Shown: in pieces, positions 21,634 to 32,548 of the stretch | Position numbering within the stretch: the stretch's first letter is position 1 | Layout of the letters: every line of letters starts with the position of its first letter | Origin: Snodgrassella sp. | GTDB lineage: Bacteria > Pseudomonadota > Gammaproteobacteria > Burkholderiales > Neisseriaceae | DNA length: 64,000 bases | Assembly (NCBI GenBank): GCA_024103515.1 | Contig: JAGGIK010000007.1 | Span: 1 to 64,000, forward strand | Direction of reading: 5' to 3' | Notes under the pieces: generated by a model | What the model saw: the letters and a program-made list of their open reading frames with translations, nothing else | What the model was told of the DNA's origin: nothing | The model's database searches: none | Program-made: the position numbers and the translations under genes

Positions 21634-21951
21634 TTATCGATTCTCAGATAGTAATGTTTTATCTACACGTTCACGCAATTCTTTGCCTGGTTTGAAGTGT
21701 GGTACATATTTTTCAGGTACATTCACTTTTTCACCAGTTTTAGGATTACGCCCAAGACGTGCGGGACGATGATTCAAATCAAAACTACCGAAACCGCGGA
21801 TTTCAATTCTTTGCCCCTTAGCCAAAGCGCGAGTCATTGTATCAACAATAATCTTAACACTCTGTTCGACATCCTTGGCATTTAAAATAGTACTATCGTT
21901 ATTAGCAGTATACAGCTCCGCTAAACGAATCATTAATTCTGACTTCGTCAT
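21634..21951 (-). CDS. ihfB: Integration host factor subunit beta
   Basis: IhfB pairs with IhfA to bend DNA sharply at specific sites in transcription, replication and recombination. The 105-residue protein has the HU/IHF fold with the signature beta-arm region ([26 protein letters not shown]) and the C-terminal [13 protein letters not shown] helix; the tip proline of the arm is in the NVPEK segment. It follows rpsA by six bases, the standard rpsA-ihfB arrangement, and ends in a strong terminator. Confidence 0.95.
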   Translation of the reverse strand: MTKSELMIRLAELYTANNDSTILNAKDVEQSVKIIVDTMTRALAKGQRIEIRGFGSFDLNHRPARLGRNPKTGEKVNVPEKYVPHFKPGKELRERVDKTLLSENR

Positions 21952-21957
21952 AACTAC

Positions 21958-23640
21958 TTATTCACTTTCACCAGATAATTTGGCTTTCAACAAGTCACCC
22001 AAGCTGGTGGTACCAGCTGATGAGTTATTTGCAGACAGAGAACGTAATGCAGCATTATTTTCCTGTACATCCTTCGCTTTAATAGACAGGTTAATATTGC
22101 GGTTTTTACGATCAACTGTGGTAATCACAGCTTCTACATCATCACCTTCTTTTAAGACGTTGCGAATATCTTCAACACGATCATTTGAAACTTCAGATGC
22201 GCGCAGATAACCTTCCACATCGTCGGCCAGTGCAATAACTGCACCTTTAGCGTCCAGTGATTTAACCTTACCCGTTACAATGCTGCCTTTATCATTAACG
22301 CTGACAAAGTTGCTGAACGGATCGCCTGCTAACTGTTTCACGCCTAAAGAAATACGTTCTTTTTCAACATCAATAGCCAATACAACAGCTTCTACTTCCT
22401 CGCCTTTTTTGAACTGACGCACTGCTTCTTCACCGCCATCAGTCCAAGAAAGATCAGATAAGTGTACCAACCCATCAATACCACCAGGCAAGCCTACGAA
22501 CACACCAAAGTCAGTAATAGATTTTACTAAACCTTTGATTTTCTCACCTTTTTCATGATTGGATTCGAACTCTTGCCATGGATTAGCCTGGCACTGTTTC
22601 ATACCAAGAGAAATTCGACGACGATCTTCATCAATCTCAAGAATCATCACTTCGACTTCATCACCCATTTGAACGACTTTGCTTGGGTGAACATTCTTAT
22701 TGGTCCAATCCATTTCAGAGACGTGTACCAAACCTTCGATACCCTGTTCGATTTCTACAAAAGCACCGTAGTCAGTCAAGTTAGTTACTTTACCGAACAG
22801 ACGGGTACCTTGTGGATAACGACGAGCCAGACCATTCCATGGATCTTCACCCAATTGTTTCAGCCCCAGAGAAACACGGCTACGTTCCTGATCGAATTTC
22901 AATACTTTCGCTTCAACTTCCTGACCTACTTCCAGCACTTCGCTTGGGTGTTTCACACGGCGCCATGCCAGATCAGTAATGTGCAACAAACCATCTATAC
23001 CACCCAGATCAACGAAGGCACCGTAATCAGTAATGTTTTTCACAATACCTTTCACCACTGAACCTTCTTTTAGGTTTTCCAGCAACGCCTTACGTTCCTC
23101 ACCTAATGTTTCTTCCAGTACGGCACGACGGGAAACGACAACATTGTTACGACGTTTGTCCAGTTTGATCACTTTAAATTCAATTTCTTTACCCTCAAAA
23201 TGAGAAGTGTCTTTAACCGGACGTACATCAACTAATGAACCAGGCAAGAAAGCACGAATGCTATTGATCATAACAGTCAAGCCACCTTTGACTTTACCGT
23301 TAATCACCCCAGACAGGATTTCACCATTTTCCATGGCTTCTTCCAACTTGATCCAGTCTGCCGCGCGTTTAGCTTTCTCACGTGATAGTTTTGTTTCACC
23401 AAAACCATTTTCTACTGACTCAATAGTAACAGTTACAAAATCGCCAACTTTTACTTCAATCTCGCCCGCTACATTTTTGAATTCGTTCACTTCGATCAAA
23501 GATTCTGATTTCAGGCCGGCATTCACTGTGACGAAGTTATTATCAATGGCAACAACTTCTGCAGTGATCACTTCGCCAGGATTCATTTCTTGTAAAGTGA
23601 AGCTTTCTTCCAGTAGCTGGGCAAAATTTTCCATAGTCAT
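21958..23640 (-). CDS. rpsA: 30S ribosomal protein S1
   Basis: S1 binds mRNA leaders and brings them to the 30S subunit. The 560-residue protein consists of six S1/OB repeats; in repeats 3-6 the recurring pattern is GxVxxxxDYGAFVxL..[11 protein letters not shown]. The first two repeats dock on the ribosome. The reading frame extends to 23658. The ATG at 23640 ([17 protein letters not shown]) corresponds to the Neisseria N terminus and has GAG seven bases upstream, so it is preferred. It is co-transcribed with ihfB. The leader upstream contains hairpins and a palindrome that may serve autogenous control, as S1 represses its own mRNA in E. coli. Confidence 0.96.
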   Translation of the reverse strand: MTMENFAQLLEESFTLQEMNPGEVITAEVVAIDNNFVTVNAGLKSESLIEVNEFKNVAGEIEVKVGDFVTVTIESVENGFGETKLSREKAKRAADWIKLEEAMENGEILSGVINGKVKGGLTVMINSIRAFLPGSLVDVRPVKDTSHFEGKEIEFKVIKLDKRRNNVVVSRRAVLEETLGEERKALLENLKEGSVVKGIVKNITDYGAFVDLGGIDGLLHITDLAWRRVKHPSEVLEVGQEVEAKVLKFDQERSRVSLGLKQLGEDPWNGLARRYPQGTRLFGKVTNLTDYGAFVEIEQGIEGLVHVSEMDWTNKNVHPSKVVQMGDEVEVMILEIDEDRRRISLGMKQCQANPWQEFESNHEKGEKIKGLVKSITDFGVFVGLPGGIDGLVHLSDLSWTDGGEEAVRQFKKGEEVEAVVLAIDVEKERISLGVKQLAGDPFSNFVSVNDKGSIVTGKVKSLDAKGAVIALADDVEGYLRASEVSNDRVEDIRNVLKEGDDVEAVITTVDRKNRNINLSIKAKDVQENNAALRSLSANNSSAGTTSLGDLLKAKLSGESE

Positions 23641-23669
23641 ATATATATTCTCAAACATGTACCGCCAAG

Positions 23670-23764
23670 GGATACGAAGGTTGGTTTATCGAAGCCAGCG
23701 CACCTTGGCTGCGCCGGCATTTTAACTGATTTATTAATTATGTCTATATACTATAGTATTAGAC
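23670..23764 (-). promoter_or_regulatory. rpsA promoter, near-palindrome and leader hairpin
   Basis: On the minus strand a possible -35 TAGACA and -10 TAAAAT with a 16-base spacer lie just before a strong hairpin (23694-23718). Its arms are GCC-GCGC and GCGC-GGC, each with one internal mismatch, and its loop contains AAGG. The transcript would begin at or inside the hairpin. A near-perfect palindrome at 23742-23764 (central ATACTATAGTAT flanked by GTCTA and TAGAC) overlaps the -35. A weaker CCAA/TTGG hairpin follows towards the start codon. These are candidate sites for S1 autoregulation (leader) and for a repressor or activator (palindrome). Assignment is by inspection only. Confidence 0.4.
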
Positions 23765-23838
23765 AAACAGCATGCTAAATACTTATTTAGCCGAGATTCA
23801 TAACCAAAAGAATTTTTATAAAATCTAGATATTGTAAC

Positions 23839-24519
23839 CTATTTTTCAATTATTCGATACCAATCAAGTATTTTTTGTACACTCTCTTGAATATTTAAAA
23901 AAGAAGTATCTAGTATATGAGCTTCAGCAACCGGTTTAAGCGGTGCCACAACCCTTGACTGGTCTGCAACATCACGTTTTTCAATATCTGTCAGTATTTG
24001 CTGAAATTGCACACCGTTAACAGGCAGTCCAAGCTGCAAGGCCCTGCGTTTGGCACGTACCTGAGCACTGGCCGTCAAAAATATTTTAAGTTCAGCATTA
24101 GGAAATACCACTGAAGCCATGTCTCGCCCGTCTGCAACCAAACCTTTTTCGGTCAAAAAGTCACGCTGTCGTTGCAACAATGCCATTCGTACTGCTGGGA
24201 AAGCTGCAATTTTAGATGCCCCCATCCCTATACTTTCGTTACGTATATCAACTGTGACATCTTGATTATTAAGTAATATTTTTCCTGCAATAAAATTCGC
24301 AGGAAGTGTACTGGCCAAGTGCGCAATTTGCGTCTCATTTGTCCAGTCAATTTGTGATTGCTGAGCATATAAAGCAGTGAGCCGGTAAAGTGCACCGGAA
24401 TCAAGATAGTCACGATTTAATAGCGTCGCTATCCGCTCAGCAATCGTCCCCTTACCTGAAGCACTCGGCCCATCAATAGCAATGACCTTAGCACATTGAC
24501 TGGAGAGCAAAGAAGTCAT
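23839..24519 (-). CDS. cmk: Cytidylate kinase
   Basis: Cmk phosphorylates CMP and dCMP to the diphosphates using ATP. The 226-residue protein has the P-loop GPSASGKGT (17-25), the YLDSGALYR substrate loop, and the DGRDMASVVFPNAE segment with the Arg-Asp contact to the base. The lid region contains KRRALQLGLPVN and KRDVADQSR. It lies upstream of rpsA on the same strand, the usual order, but with its own 180-base gap and a separate rpsA promoter. Confidence 0.96.
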   Translation of the reverse strand: MTSLLSSQCAKVIAIDGPSASGKGTIAERIATLLNRDYLDSGALYRLTALYAQQSQIDWTNETQIAHLASTLPANFIAGKILLNNQDVTVDIRNESIGMGASKIAAFPAVRMALLQRQRDFLTEKGLVADGRDMASVVFPNAELKIFLTASAQVRAKRRALQLGLPVNGVQFQQILTDIEKRDVADQSRVVAPLKPVAEAHILDTSFLNIQESVQKILDWYRIIEK

Positions 24520-25403
24520 AATTAACCTTATCTATAGATGGGTAATATACTAAAGAGGCCTTTAAACATACATCCCATATGGAAGGACACTAATCATCAA
24601 ATTTGTATTATTCCTGCTCAATTGGTTGCGCAATCAAATACAGTTTCATCGATAATGCTATGAAAAGGATTTGATATATAGTTAACCGACAAGACAATAA
24701 TATTAATCATTAGGCCAGTTTTTAAATCAATCAAGATAGAATATTGTATATTAATAAAATCTATCCTTTTTGTCATTCAATATCAATCTAAATTTTAAAA
24801 TAAGGATGAAAATATTCTATTGAACAAATCAACTACAGCTTGATTGAAATAAACATATCAGAAGCAATCCAACTTTAATGGCTCAAAGATAATTTATTCA
24901 ACACTATTTAAATGATTGATATATTTATAGTTTATTTCAAATAACCATACATAAATACAGACTCAACTTAATACAGATTATTATAAAAAAATCTTTTAAG
25001 ACATCAAAAATTTAAAGTATTATTTTTAGAATGCTAACTAAATCAATATATCCAGAGTATTTGCAGGTGTAATTTACCCAACTTTAATTTCTTATAAATA
25101 TACAGATATATATCTACAAAACACTTTTTATTTTCAATAAAAAAAATATTTTTCAATAAATTATATTCATATTATAGGCAAAATATAAAAGGGCAACGTT
25201 CTTAGATAGTTTAATTGGAAGCATTTGTATCAAAGCCATTTGTACTAAATTCACCAACCAAGTCAATCAACCCACTATACGGAATTTGGAATATTTTAAA
25301 CACTACCATTCTAGTTGATTTTAAGTTATTGATTTATAAAATAAAACAAAACAACTCTGTTTTTAATCTAAAATTCTGAATTTCAAACTGAAAATCATTA
25401 TGG
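24520..25403. other. AT-rich gene-less stretch
   Basis: There are 884 bases with no open frame, RNA-like hairpin with T-run or recognisable repeat. It presumably contains the cmk promoter near its left end. Composition is extremely AT-rich throughout, typical of the other long gaps in this window. Confidence 0.4.
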
Positions 25404-26006
25404 TTATTGTTTTAATTCTTTAATCGTTCTCCATTGTAGACAAAATGATACAGAGAATAAAGCCAACATAAATGGGCATTCATACAATTCTTCCAGTAAA
25501 TCGTCATATATCGGATTAAATAATATAAATTGTGCAATCCAGCGCCCACGTTCGACTGCATCAGCCAACAAAAATGCTACTGAGGCCAGTGTAAAATCCC
25601 AAATAGGAAATGGGCGACGGTAGTAATAATGAATGCCTTCACGTAATCGCGGCCATAATAACATTAATACCAGACTCATGATTAATACCGCGGCTATGCT
25701 ATGGTATATCGCTATCGAATAGCCTGGCCACATCTGGCGTCCCCAATTTTGATCTCGCCCCAATAATACCAGCCACCATAACACTGCCCATAACCAGAAT
25801 GCCCGTAGCTTACCAGTTAACTTATAAGCAAAAGTAAAAATTAGAGTCAATAAAAAGCACCCAAATAAAAAAAAAGTTTGCCCCTGCTCTACAACAGTTT
25901 CCCATTTCGGATCAACGTGTAACATTTGAGAGAATGGCACAATGATTATCATCAGTAAAAATACACTACAACGAATAGACCAGCGCCAATCTAAATTCAG
26001 TTTCAT
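25404..26006 (-). CDS. Unrecognised membrane protein (5-6 TM)
   Basis: This is a 200-residue protein of unknown function. It has hydrophobic segments around 10-28, 45-62, 68-85, 100-120, 135-150 and 175-190. Between them lie Trp/Arg-rich loops, including LGRDQNWGRQMWPGY (about 82-96), YYYRRPFPIWDF and ADAVERGRWIAQF, and the acidic DDLLEELYECPFML near the C terminus. The arrangement of conserved-looking charged and aromatic residues suggests a real polytopic protein. No family motif is recognised. It is isolated, with gaps of 880 and 500 bases on either side. Confidence 0.7.
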   Translation of the reverse strand: MKLNLDWRWSIRCSVFLLMIIIVPFSQMLHVDPKWETVVEQGQTFFLFGCFLLTLIFTFAYKLTGKLRAFWLWAVLWWLVLLGRDQNWGRQMWPGYSIAIYHSIAAVLIMSLVLMLLWPRLREGIHYYYRRPFPIWDFTLASVAFLLADAVERGRWIAQFILFNPIYDDLLEELYECPFMLALFSVSFCLQWRTIKELKQ

Positions 26007-26505
26007 GTTTAGTTCACAACACCATATATAATCTTATGATTATATCTAACATAAATATCTTTTACGTAATTCTAAAACAATGTTAACAACCTATTTACAA
26101 ATAAGATTGATAAAAACAATTTAATTGACTTATATTAACCTTGGTTTTATTATTAATTTACTGTGTGTACTGATAAATTAACAATACGCTATATTCAGAT
26201 CTGATATAACCACAACTGAAATTTTCCCTTTTTCGCCTCGATTAAAACATCATGCAGCGAATCCTATAGTTTCATCTTAGTGATGTAGGTAAAATTATAA
26301 ATTTATCAATTTTTCCGGCGTTATCGACTTCTATCAGCTTAATCTGTATTAACGCACCAAGAAACACAACAGATGCAAAATATTGCATTACTTAGCACTG
26401 CCACGTCAAAAAATTTTATTTGTCGTGTGGCGATTCATACCATCCAGCGTAATAAACTGATAAACTAAAACACATTAATCTATATAAACACAAAAAATAT
26501 TATCC
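26007..26505. other. Intergenic region upstream of aroA
   Basis: These 499 bases between divergent genes contain their promoters, not mapped. An imperfect inverted repeat at about 26400-26435 (GCCACG with CGTGTGGC around an A/T-rich loop) could form a leader hairpin about 70 bases before aroA. Nothing else is recognised. Confidence 0.3.
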
Positions 26506-27822
26506 ATGAATAGCCTGTTTCTTCCCGCTTGTACCCTTTTACCTTCTTCAATTAAGTTGCCTGGTTCCAAAAGTATCAGCAACCGCTGTCTACTATTAGC
26601 TGCCTTATCTGACAACTGCAGTGAAATTTTACATTTACTTGATTCAGATGATACCCAATACATGCTTTCAGCATTAAAGACATTGGGCGTGCAGATCGAC
26701 TCTATACCAAATGAAACCAACGAAGATGGTTTGCATCTACGAGTACACGGTTGTCATGGGCACTTTCTTGTACAAAAGGCTGAATTATTTTTAGGTAATG
26801 CTGGAACAGCATTCCGCCCTATAACAGCTGTATTAGCCATCTTGGGTGGTGATTACTATTTGCACGGCACGGCACGCATGCATGAGCGACCTATTGGTGA
26901 TCTGGTTGAAGTTTTGCACCAAACAGGTGCCAACATCACTTATAAGCAACATTCCGGATATCCACCTTTACAGATTGACAAGCGTCATAGAAAAATCGGA
27001 CAGCATGAACTCACGATTAAAGGCAGCGTCTCAAGCCAGTATTTAACAGCACTGTTAATGGCCTTACCTCTCACCGGTGAAGAATATACCATTGTTGTAA
27101 ATGGTGAATTGATTTCCAAACCTTATATAGCAATCACACTTAATTTACTGGCAAAGTTTGGCATAAGGGTCGAAAATCAGAATTTTCGCCTTTTTCATTT
27201 AGACGCAAATCAACATTACCATGCGCCGGAAAAAATATTTGTGGAAGGTGATGCCTCCAGCGCTTCATACTTTTTAGCAGCAGGCTTGCTATCTGGCACG
27301 CCAATACGGGTCAACACCATAGATGCCAATAGTATTCAAGGAGATATTGCTTTTGTGCATGAATTAGCAAAATTAGGTGCTAATGTGCAATGGGGAGAAC
27401 AATATATCGAAATATCCCGCCCATCTGAACAAGAAATTTTACCCTTTGACATTGATGCTAATCATATTCCAGATGCAGCCATGACTCTTGCCATTATTGC
27501 CCTTGCTAGCAAGCAACCCTGTCATATTCGTAATATTGCCAGCTGGCGCGTTAAAGAAACCGACAGAATTTACGCCATGGCAACAGAATTACGCAAACTG
27601 GGCGCTGAAGTAATTGAAACCGAGAGCAGCATTAGTATCACCCCTCCAGCAAAGCTTAAACATAACGTACATATCCATACCTATGATGACCATCGTATGG
27701 CTATGTGTTTTTCTTTGGTAAGCTTATTAAATACTGGTGTATATATTGATGATCCGGAGTGTGTAAATAAAACATTTCCAGATTATTTTAAAATTTTTAC
27801 CCGCATGAGTAAGCCAGTATAA
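26506..27822 (+). CDS. aroA: 5-enolpyruvylshikimate-3-phosphate (EPSP) synthase
   Basis: AroA joins shikimate-3-phosphate and PEP in the shikimate pathway to aromatic amino acids and folate. The 438-residue protein has [10 protein letters not shown] (18-27) with the catalytic Lys, [12 protein letters not shown], the [11 protein letters not shown] loop, the catalytic Asp in HIPDAAMT and the Lys in WRVKETDR. In the motif that determines glyphosate sensitivity (LGNAGTA) the Gly and Ala are the class I residues. Start [13 protein letters not shown] is plausible, with a weak ribosome site. It is upstream of ruvB with a 74-base gap. Confidence 0.96.
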   Translation: MNSLFLPACTLLPSSIKLPGSKSISNRCLLLAALSDNCSEILHLLDSDDTQYMLSALKTLGVQIDSIPNETNEDGLHLRVHGCHGHFLVQKAELFLGNAGTAFRPITAVLAILGGDYYLHGTARMHERPIGDLVEVLHQTGANITYKQHSGYPPLQIDKRHRKIGQHELTIKGSVSSQYLTALLMALPLTGEEYTIVVNGELISKPYIAITLNLLAKFGIRVENQNFRLFHLDANQHYHAPEKIFVEGDASSASYFLAAGLLSGTPIRVNTIDANSIQGDIAFVHELAKLGANVQWGEQYIEISRPSEQEILPFDIDANHIPDAAMTLAIIALASKQPCHIRNIASWRVKETDRIYAMATELRKLGAEVIETESSISITPPAKLKHNVHIHTYDDHRMAMCFSLVSLLNTGVYIDDPECVNKTFPDYFKIFTRMSKPV

Positions 27823-27896
27823 TATCTGTGTGCATGATTATTTTTTAATCTGTATCGCTACAATAATATTATCATTAAAATAGTTTTTATTTAGAT

Positions 27897-28931
27897 ATGC
27901 TACAAAAAGATCAACTTTCACGTACCGAACCACAACGGGTTATCAGTCCGCAAACAACTTCCTTGCAGGAAGAACAGTTGGAACGTGCATTGCGCCCGCG
28001 TGCATTAACTGATTATATTGGTCAACACAAAGCTAAAGAACAATTAGCCATCTTCATTCAAGCAGCCAAAATACGGCATGAAGCACTGGATCATACGCTG
28101 TTATTTGGCCCTCCGGGGTTAGGTAAAACCACTTTAGCGCATATTATTGCTCATGAATTAGGCGTCAATATGCGCCAAACTTCAGGACCAGTATTGGAAC
28201 GTGCTGGTGATCTGGCCGCACTATTAACTAATCTTGAACCACATGATGTTTTATTCATTGATGAAATTCATCGTTTAAATCCTGTTGTAGAGGAAATACT
28301 CTATCCAGCTTTAGAAGATTATCAACTTGATATCATGATTGGCGAAGGTCCAGCAGCGCGATCTGTAAAAATAGATCTGCCACCATTCACTCTAATCGGT
28401 GCTACTACTCGTGCTGGGATGCTGACAAATCCTCTACGTGATCGATTTGGCATTGTTTCCCGTTTAGAGTTTTACAGTAATGCGGATTTAACCACCATTG
28501 TCTCCCGCTCTGCTCAGTTATTACAATTGAATATTGATCAGACTGGCGCAGCTGAAATCGCCAGACGAAGCCGTGGTACACCACGTATTGCGAACAGGCT
28601 GTTAAGACGCGTACGCGATTATGCCGAAGTAAAACATCAGGGAAAAATTAATGCTGCTATTGCCGATGCGGCTCTGAAAATGCTAGATATTGACCAGTCC
28701 GGTCTCGATGTGATGGACTGCAAATATTTGGAGGCAATATTATTTAAATTTGCCGGAGGGCCAGTTGGTCTTGATAATATTGCAGCAGCAATTGGTGAAT
28801 CTACAGACACCATTGAAGATGTTATCGAACCATATTTAATCCAGCAAGGTTTTTTACAACGTACGCCAAGAGGACGCATGGCTACAGAATTGAGCTATCA
28901 ACACTTTGGGATACCCATGCAACAAGAATAA
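27897..28931 (+). CDS. ruvB: Holliday junction branch migration helicase RuvB
   Basis: RuvB hexamers drive branch migration of Holliday junctions with RuvA during recombination and repair. The 344-residue protein has Walker [10 protein letters not shown] (71-79), Walker B DEIHRL (122-127), the sensor GATTRAG, the arginine finger in PLRDRFG, and a C-terminal winged helix for DNA binding (from about 265, ending [11 protein letters not shown]). Length is standard. It lies between aroA and the phosphomutase, so it may be co-transcribed with either; ruvA and ruvC are not nearby. Confidence 0.97.
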   Translation: MLQKDQLSRTEPQRVISPQTTSLQEEQLERALRPRALTDYIGQHKAKEQLAIFIQAAKIRHEALDHTLLFGPPGLGKTTLAHIIAHELGVNMRQTSGPVLERAGDLAALLTNLEPHDVLFIDEIHRLNPVVEEILYPALEDYQLDIMIGEGPAARSVKIDLPPFTLIGATTRAGMLTNPLRDRFGIVSRLEFYSNADLTTIVSRSAQLLQLNIDQTGAAEIARRSRGTPRIANRLLRRVRDYAEVKHQGKINAAIADAALKMLDIDQSGLDVMDCKYLEAILFKFAGGPVGLDNIAAAIGESTDTIEDVIEPYLIQQGFLQRTPRGRMATELSYQHFGIPMQQE

Positions 28932-29005
28932 AAATGATTGTTTTAAAGAATGCATATTGAATATTGCAAATTTATTTACCAGAAGTTGTAAGGAAAACAT
29001 ATATT

Positions 29006-30391
29006 ATGGCAATGCAGATAGATGCCACCATTTTTAAGGCCTATGATATCCGCGGAATTGTGGATGTTTCACTCACTAAAGATACAGCAGAATTAATTGG
29101 GCGAGCTTTGGCTACCGAGGCTATAAAAAAAGGAGTGACTCAAATTGCGGTAGGACGTGATGGTCGTCTCTCTGGCCCAATTCTTGCCACCAGTCTGATC
29201 CAAGGCATCACTAAATGTGGAATCACTGTCATTGATGTAGGTATGGTCGCCACTCCAATGCTCTATTTTGCAGCGATCAAACATTGTCAGGGCAGTGGCA
29301 TCATGATCACAGGCAGCCACAACCCGCCGGATTATAATGGTTTTAAAATGATGTTGGCTGGTACGACCTTGTCTGGTAATCATATCCAGACATTACGTAT
29401 TAATATCGAAACTGATCAGCTGGCCCCAGAAGCAGCGCAATCTGGCACAGTTGTTAGACTGCCGATTACCGCTGAATATACTGCTTATATTGCAGCACAT
29501 ATCCGCTTAAAACGCCCGATGAAAATCGTAGTTGATGCTGGAAATGGTGTAGCAGGCGCATATGCTGGCGATTTGTATCGTGCCATTGGTTGTGAAGTTG
29601 AAGAATTATTTTGCGAGGTAAATGGACACTTTCCCAATCATCATCCTGACCCGGCCAAACCGGACAATCTTCAGGATTTGATTCAACATTTGAAATTTAG
29701 CAATGCTGAAATCGGCCTGGCCTTCGATGGCGATGGTGATCGTCTTGGAGTGGTGACCAAAGAAGGACAAATCATTTACCCTGATCGTCAATTAATGCTG
29801 TTTGCAGCTGATGTCCTTGGCCGCAACCCAAAAGCCAAAATAATTTATGATGTGAAATCCACGCGTTTACTAAAACCGTGGATCGAACAGCATGGCGGGG
29901 TCGCAGTGATGAGTAAAACTGGTCATAGTTTTATCAAAGCTGCAATTAAAGAAAGTGGCGCATTATTGGCCGGTGAAATGAGTGGTCATGTGTTTTTCAA
30001 TGAACGCTGGCTAGGCTTTGATGATGGTTTATATGCTGGTGCTCGTTTGCTTGAGATCTTGTCTACAAATGTAAATCCTTCTGCAGTATTAAATAAATTA
30101 CCAGAAGGCATATCTACTCCAGAATTGAACATCCCTGTGCCGGATGGACAATCTGGTCATGAAATTATCGCTAGTTTGGCACAATCAGCCAAATTTAGCG
30201 GTGAAATAGAACGAATAACCATAGATGGGCTACGGGTAGAATTTAAAGATGGCTTTGGCTTGATGCGTGCTTCAAATACAACGCCGGTACTGGTACTACG
30301 ATTTGAGGCTAATACGCAACCGGCTTTAGACAGAATAATAGATCAGTTTAGGGCAGTGATAGCTACACATCCGGATTTAAATTGGCCATAA
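29006..30391 (+). CDS. Phosphomannomutase/phosphoglucomutase (AlgC/ManB-type)
   Basis: This enzyme interconverts hexose 1- and 6-phosphates and supplies sugar nucleotides for LOS and other glycans. The 461-residue protein has the four alpha-D-phosphohexomutase domains: FKAYDIRGI at the start, the phosphoserine loop GIMITGSHNPPDYNG (about 95-110), the Mg site DGDGDRLG, the sugar loop GEMSGHVFF and the phosphate loop RASNTTP. ATG 29006 (MAMQIDATIF) is chosen with AAGGAA upstream; ATG 29012 is possible. A strong bidirectional terminator follows. Substrate preference (mannose or glucose) cannot be read from sequence. Confidence 0.93.
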   Translation: MAMQIDATIFKAYDIRGIVDVSLTKDTAELIGRALATEAIKKGVTQIAVGRDGRLSGPILATSLIQGITKCGITVIDVGMVATPMLYFAAIKHCQGSGIMITGSHNPPDYNGFKMMLAGTTLSGNHIQTLRINIETDQLAPEAAQSGTVVRLPITAEYTAYIAAHIRLKRPMKIVVDAGNGVAGAYAGDLYRAIGCEVEELFCEVNGHFPNHHPDPAKPDNLQDLIQHLKFSNAEIGLAFDGDGDRLGVVTKEGQIIYPDRQLMLFAADVLGRNPKAKIIYDVKSTRLLKPWIEQHGGVAVMSKTGHSFIKAAIKESGALLAGEMSGHVFFNERWLGFDDGLYAGARLLEILSTNVNPSAVLNKLPEGISTPELNIPVPDGQSGHEIIASLAQSAKFSGEIERITIDGLRVEFKDGFGLMRASNTTPVLVLRFEANTQPALDRIIDQFRAVIATHPDLNWP

Positions 30392-30428
30392 TTTAACTTG
30401 ATATCTGCCTGAACATAGTCATAAATAA

Positions 30429-30458
30429 CAAAACGGCTACTTTACGTAGCCGTTTTAC
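30429..30458. terminator. Bidirectional terminator between phosphomutase and MFS genes
   Basis: AAAACGGCTAC and GTAGCCGTTTT arms with loop TTTAC (about 30430-30456) work on both strands for the two convergent genes. Confidence 0.88.
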
Positions 30459-30473
30459 TCACTTATATATTGA

Positions 30474-31739
30474 TTAAATCGCTTTAGCTTTGCTACCGGT
30501 TTCGCGCACCACCAACGTTAAAACAAACGCTAACACCAATCCGCCGACAAATACCAAATCAGCTGTCTGGAATACTTTCAAATTCAGCTGACCGCCTTCA
30601 ACTTCTTTAAGATATTTGATCAGTATGCTAAACAGATTGGTCATAATAGCGCTGGTCACAAACACAATGAAATTTATAACCCCTGTCGCTGTACCCTTCA
30701 CTTCATCGGGATTTACTTCCTTAATCATAGTGTAAGGAATCATTGCCGCGCCAGAAGCTACACCGAGTAACAAACCCATAATATAGTTTGGCATAATATC
30801 TGGCATATATACAATCACACCACCTGTTACCAACATCATAATAATGCTACCTAAAACCACCGGTTTACGACGACCGATACTATCAGATATATAACCCAAA
30901 ATCGGGCAACCAATCACCCAGCCCAACGGTACCATGGCTAGACGTAAAGCTACATCAGCTGGATCAGCATTCAATCCGTCAACCAGAAACTGACTCCCCC
31001 AAGCAATATTTCCTACGTTAGTTGGCATAAACATCATTGCACTAATGATGGCACAAATATAAGACTGAGGATTTTTCAGAACCACGATATAAGGTTGTGT
31101 GAGCCCCTTCCAATTAACCTTACCTTCACGAGTGCGTGGCGTGATTAATATTGAAGCAAAGAAAATTACGACCAATACGCCAGCTGCAACCATCCAGAAC
31201 ATCTGCCAAGTTAAAACCTGGTTTTTGATGATGGGTGAGACAACCGCCTGCCCCATGAACCCACCAAGCATACCGAAGCATTGCGTCATGCCCACTGCTG
31301 TAGCCAGCCATTTTTTTGGAAATCCACGGGTAGCCAGAAATACTGCACTGGTAAAGGCCAAACCAGAACCTGCACCCTGTAGGAAACGTCCTGTTTGCGC
31401 TGTAATAACCGTGCCGGAACAGAACAATACACAACCAGCTGCGACCAGCAGAATTCCCGAAGAAGCGGTAAAACGTGGACCAATACGATCGAGTAAAACG
31501 CCAGAAACCAAAGCAAAAAAGGCATAAGAATAAAAATACAGTCCGATAATTCCTGCCATCTCAATACTTGAGATATTTAAAGTAGCAATGATCTCCTGCT
31601 GCATAATACTTGGAGCCGAACGCAGCGCATACTGTACAAAATAGAATATAGTGCACATAAACCAAGCTACAATAAAAATCGTATTCAGTTGCTTGGATTG
31701 ATCGCCACCGGTTGGAGAAATCGTTTTATTAGGATTCAT
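30474..31739 (-). CDS. Major facilitator superfamily transporter
   Basis: This is a 421-residue inner-membrane transporter with about 12 hydrophobic segments. The MFS loop 2-3 motif appears as GVLLDRIGPRF, the loop 8-9 counterpart as GYISDSIGRRKP, and an N-terminal RSAPSIMQQE follows the first helix. The sequence resembles the anion/organic-acid or nucleoside-type MFS carriers of Legionella and Francisella, but the substrate cannot be assigned. A TAGRFLQGAGSG-like helix 4 is present (TGRFLQGAGSGLAF). It is transcribed alone and faces the phosphomutase gene across a shared terminator. Confidence 0.88.
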   Translation of the reverse strand: MNPNKTISPTGGDQSKQLNTIFIVAWFMCTIFYFVQYALRSAPSIMQQEIIATLNISSIEMAGIIGLYFYSYAFFALVSGVLLDRIGPRFTASSGILLVAAGCVLFCSGTVITAQTGRFLQGAGSGLAFTSAVFLATRGFPKKWLATAVGMTQCFGMLGGFMGQAVVSPIIKNQVLTWQMFWMVAAGVLVVIFFASILITPRTREGKVNWKGLTQPYIVVLKNPQSYICAIISAMMFMPTNVGNIAWGSQFLVDGLNADPADVALRLAMVPLGWVIGCPILGYISDSIGRRKPVVLGSIIMMLVTGGVIVYMPDIMPNYIMGLLLGVASGAAMIPYTMIKEVNPDEVKGTATGVINFIVFVTSAIMTNLFSILIKYLKEVEGGQLNLKVFQTADLVFVGGLVLAFVLTLVVRETGSKAKAI

Positions 31740-32548
31740 AATATTCTCACTTTCCGTGATCCTGTTTTAGAAAAAACTAAATAAAGCATTTTTTATATTA
31801 GCAAGGAGGCAAATAGGTGTATATACGACTAAATATCTTTCAACTTATATGAAAATAAATAAATTTACATTATTTTAAGTATAATTTTATTAATGTATGC
31901 GAAAGTGAAATTAATTTAACCAATACGTTTCAAAAAAAAGGCTTAATGTAAATTTAAGCTCATATTTAATTAATATGATTGCCCATAATTTTAAAAATTT
32001 AAACTATATTTATAATGTTTAATTTACATAAAATTACCTAATTCAAATCTATTACATCTGCTAATCGACAATAACTGGTTTGAATCAGACATATTTTCAT
32101 ACGTACAACCCAGTTAAGGCCAATCAACGACTAAAAAATTCATCTTTGTTGTATAGAAGAGCATACTATAGAATGATTAACATATTTTTTTCAATAATAC
32201 ATTAACTTATATTATCTTAAGGCAGGCAAAGCAATAAAATTTTTTTAGATAAATCGATGCAAATAAATTTTATGCGGATTCAAATAAATGACACAACACC
32301 ACAATAACACAAATAAGAGACATTTAATATTATATTTGTATATATTTTCAGATTAACCCAAACTACAAAACCATAATGAATTTATAAATTGATTACGTGA
32401 ATTTAGGGAATAGACCATCAATAAAATCAAATTCAAATTTTGAGTATCAAATAAATTGGTACCTGAATAAGAGCAAATTTACAGAAAACTTAATTAAGTT
32501 TTATCAATGAATCATTTTCTTAATCAGGTACAAATAAACATTATTGAG
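31740..32548. other. AT-rich gene-less stretch
   Basis: These 809 bases upstream of the MFS gene and downstream of trxA contain no open frame, no hairpin with T-run and no recognised repeat. The MFS promoter is expected at the left end. Confidence 0.4.
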
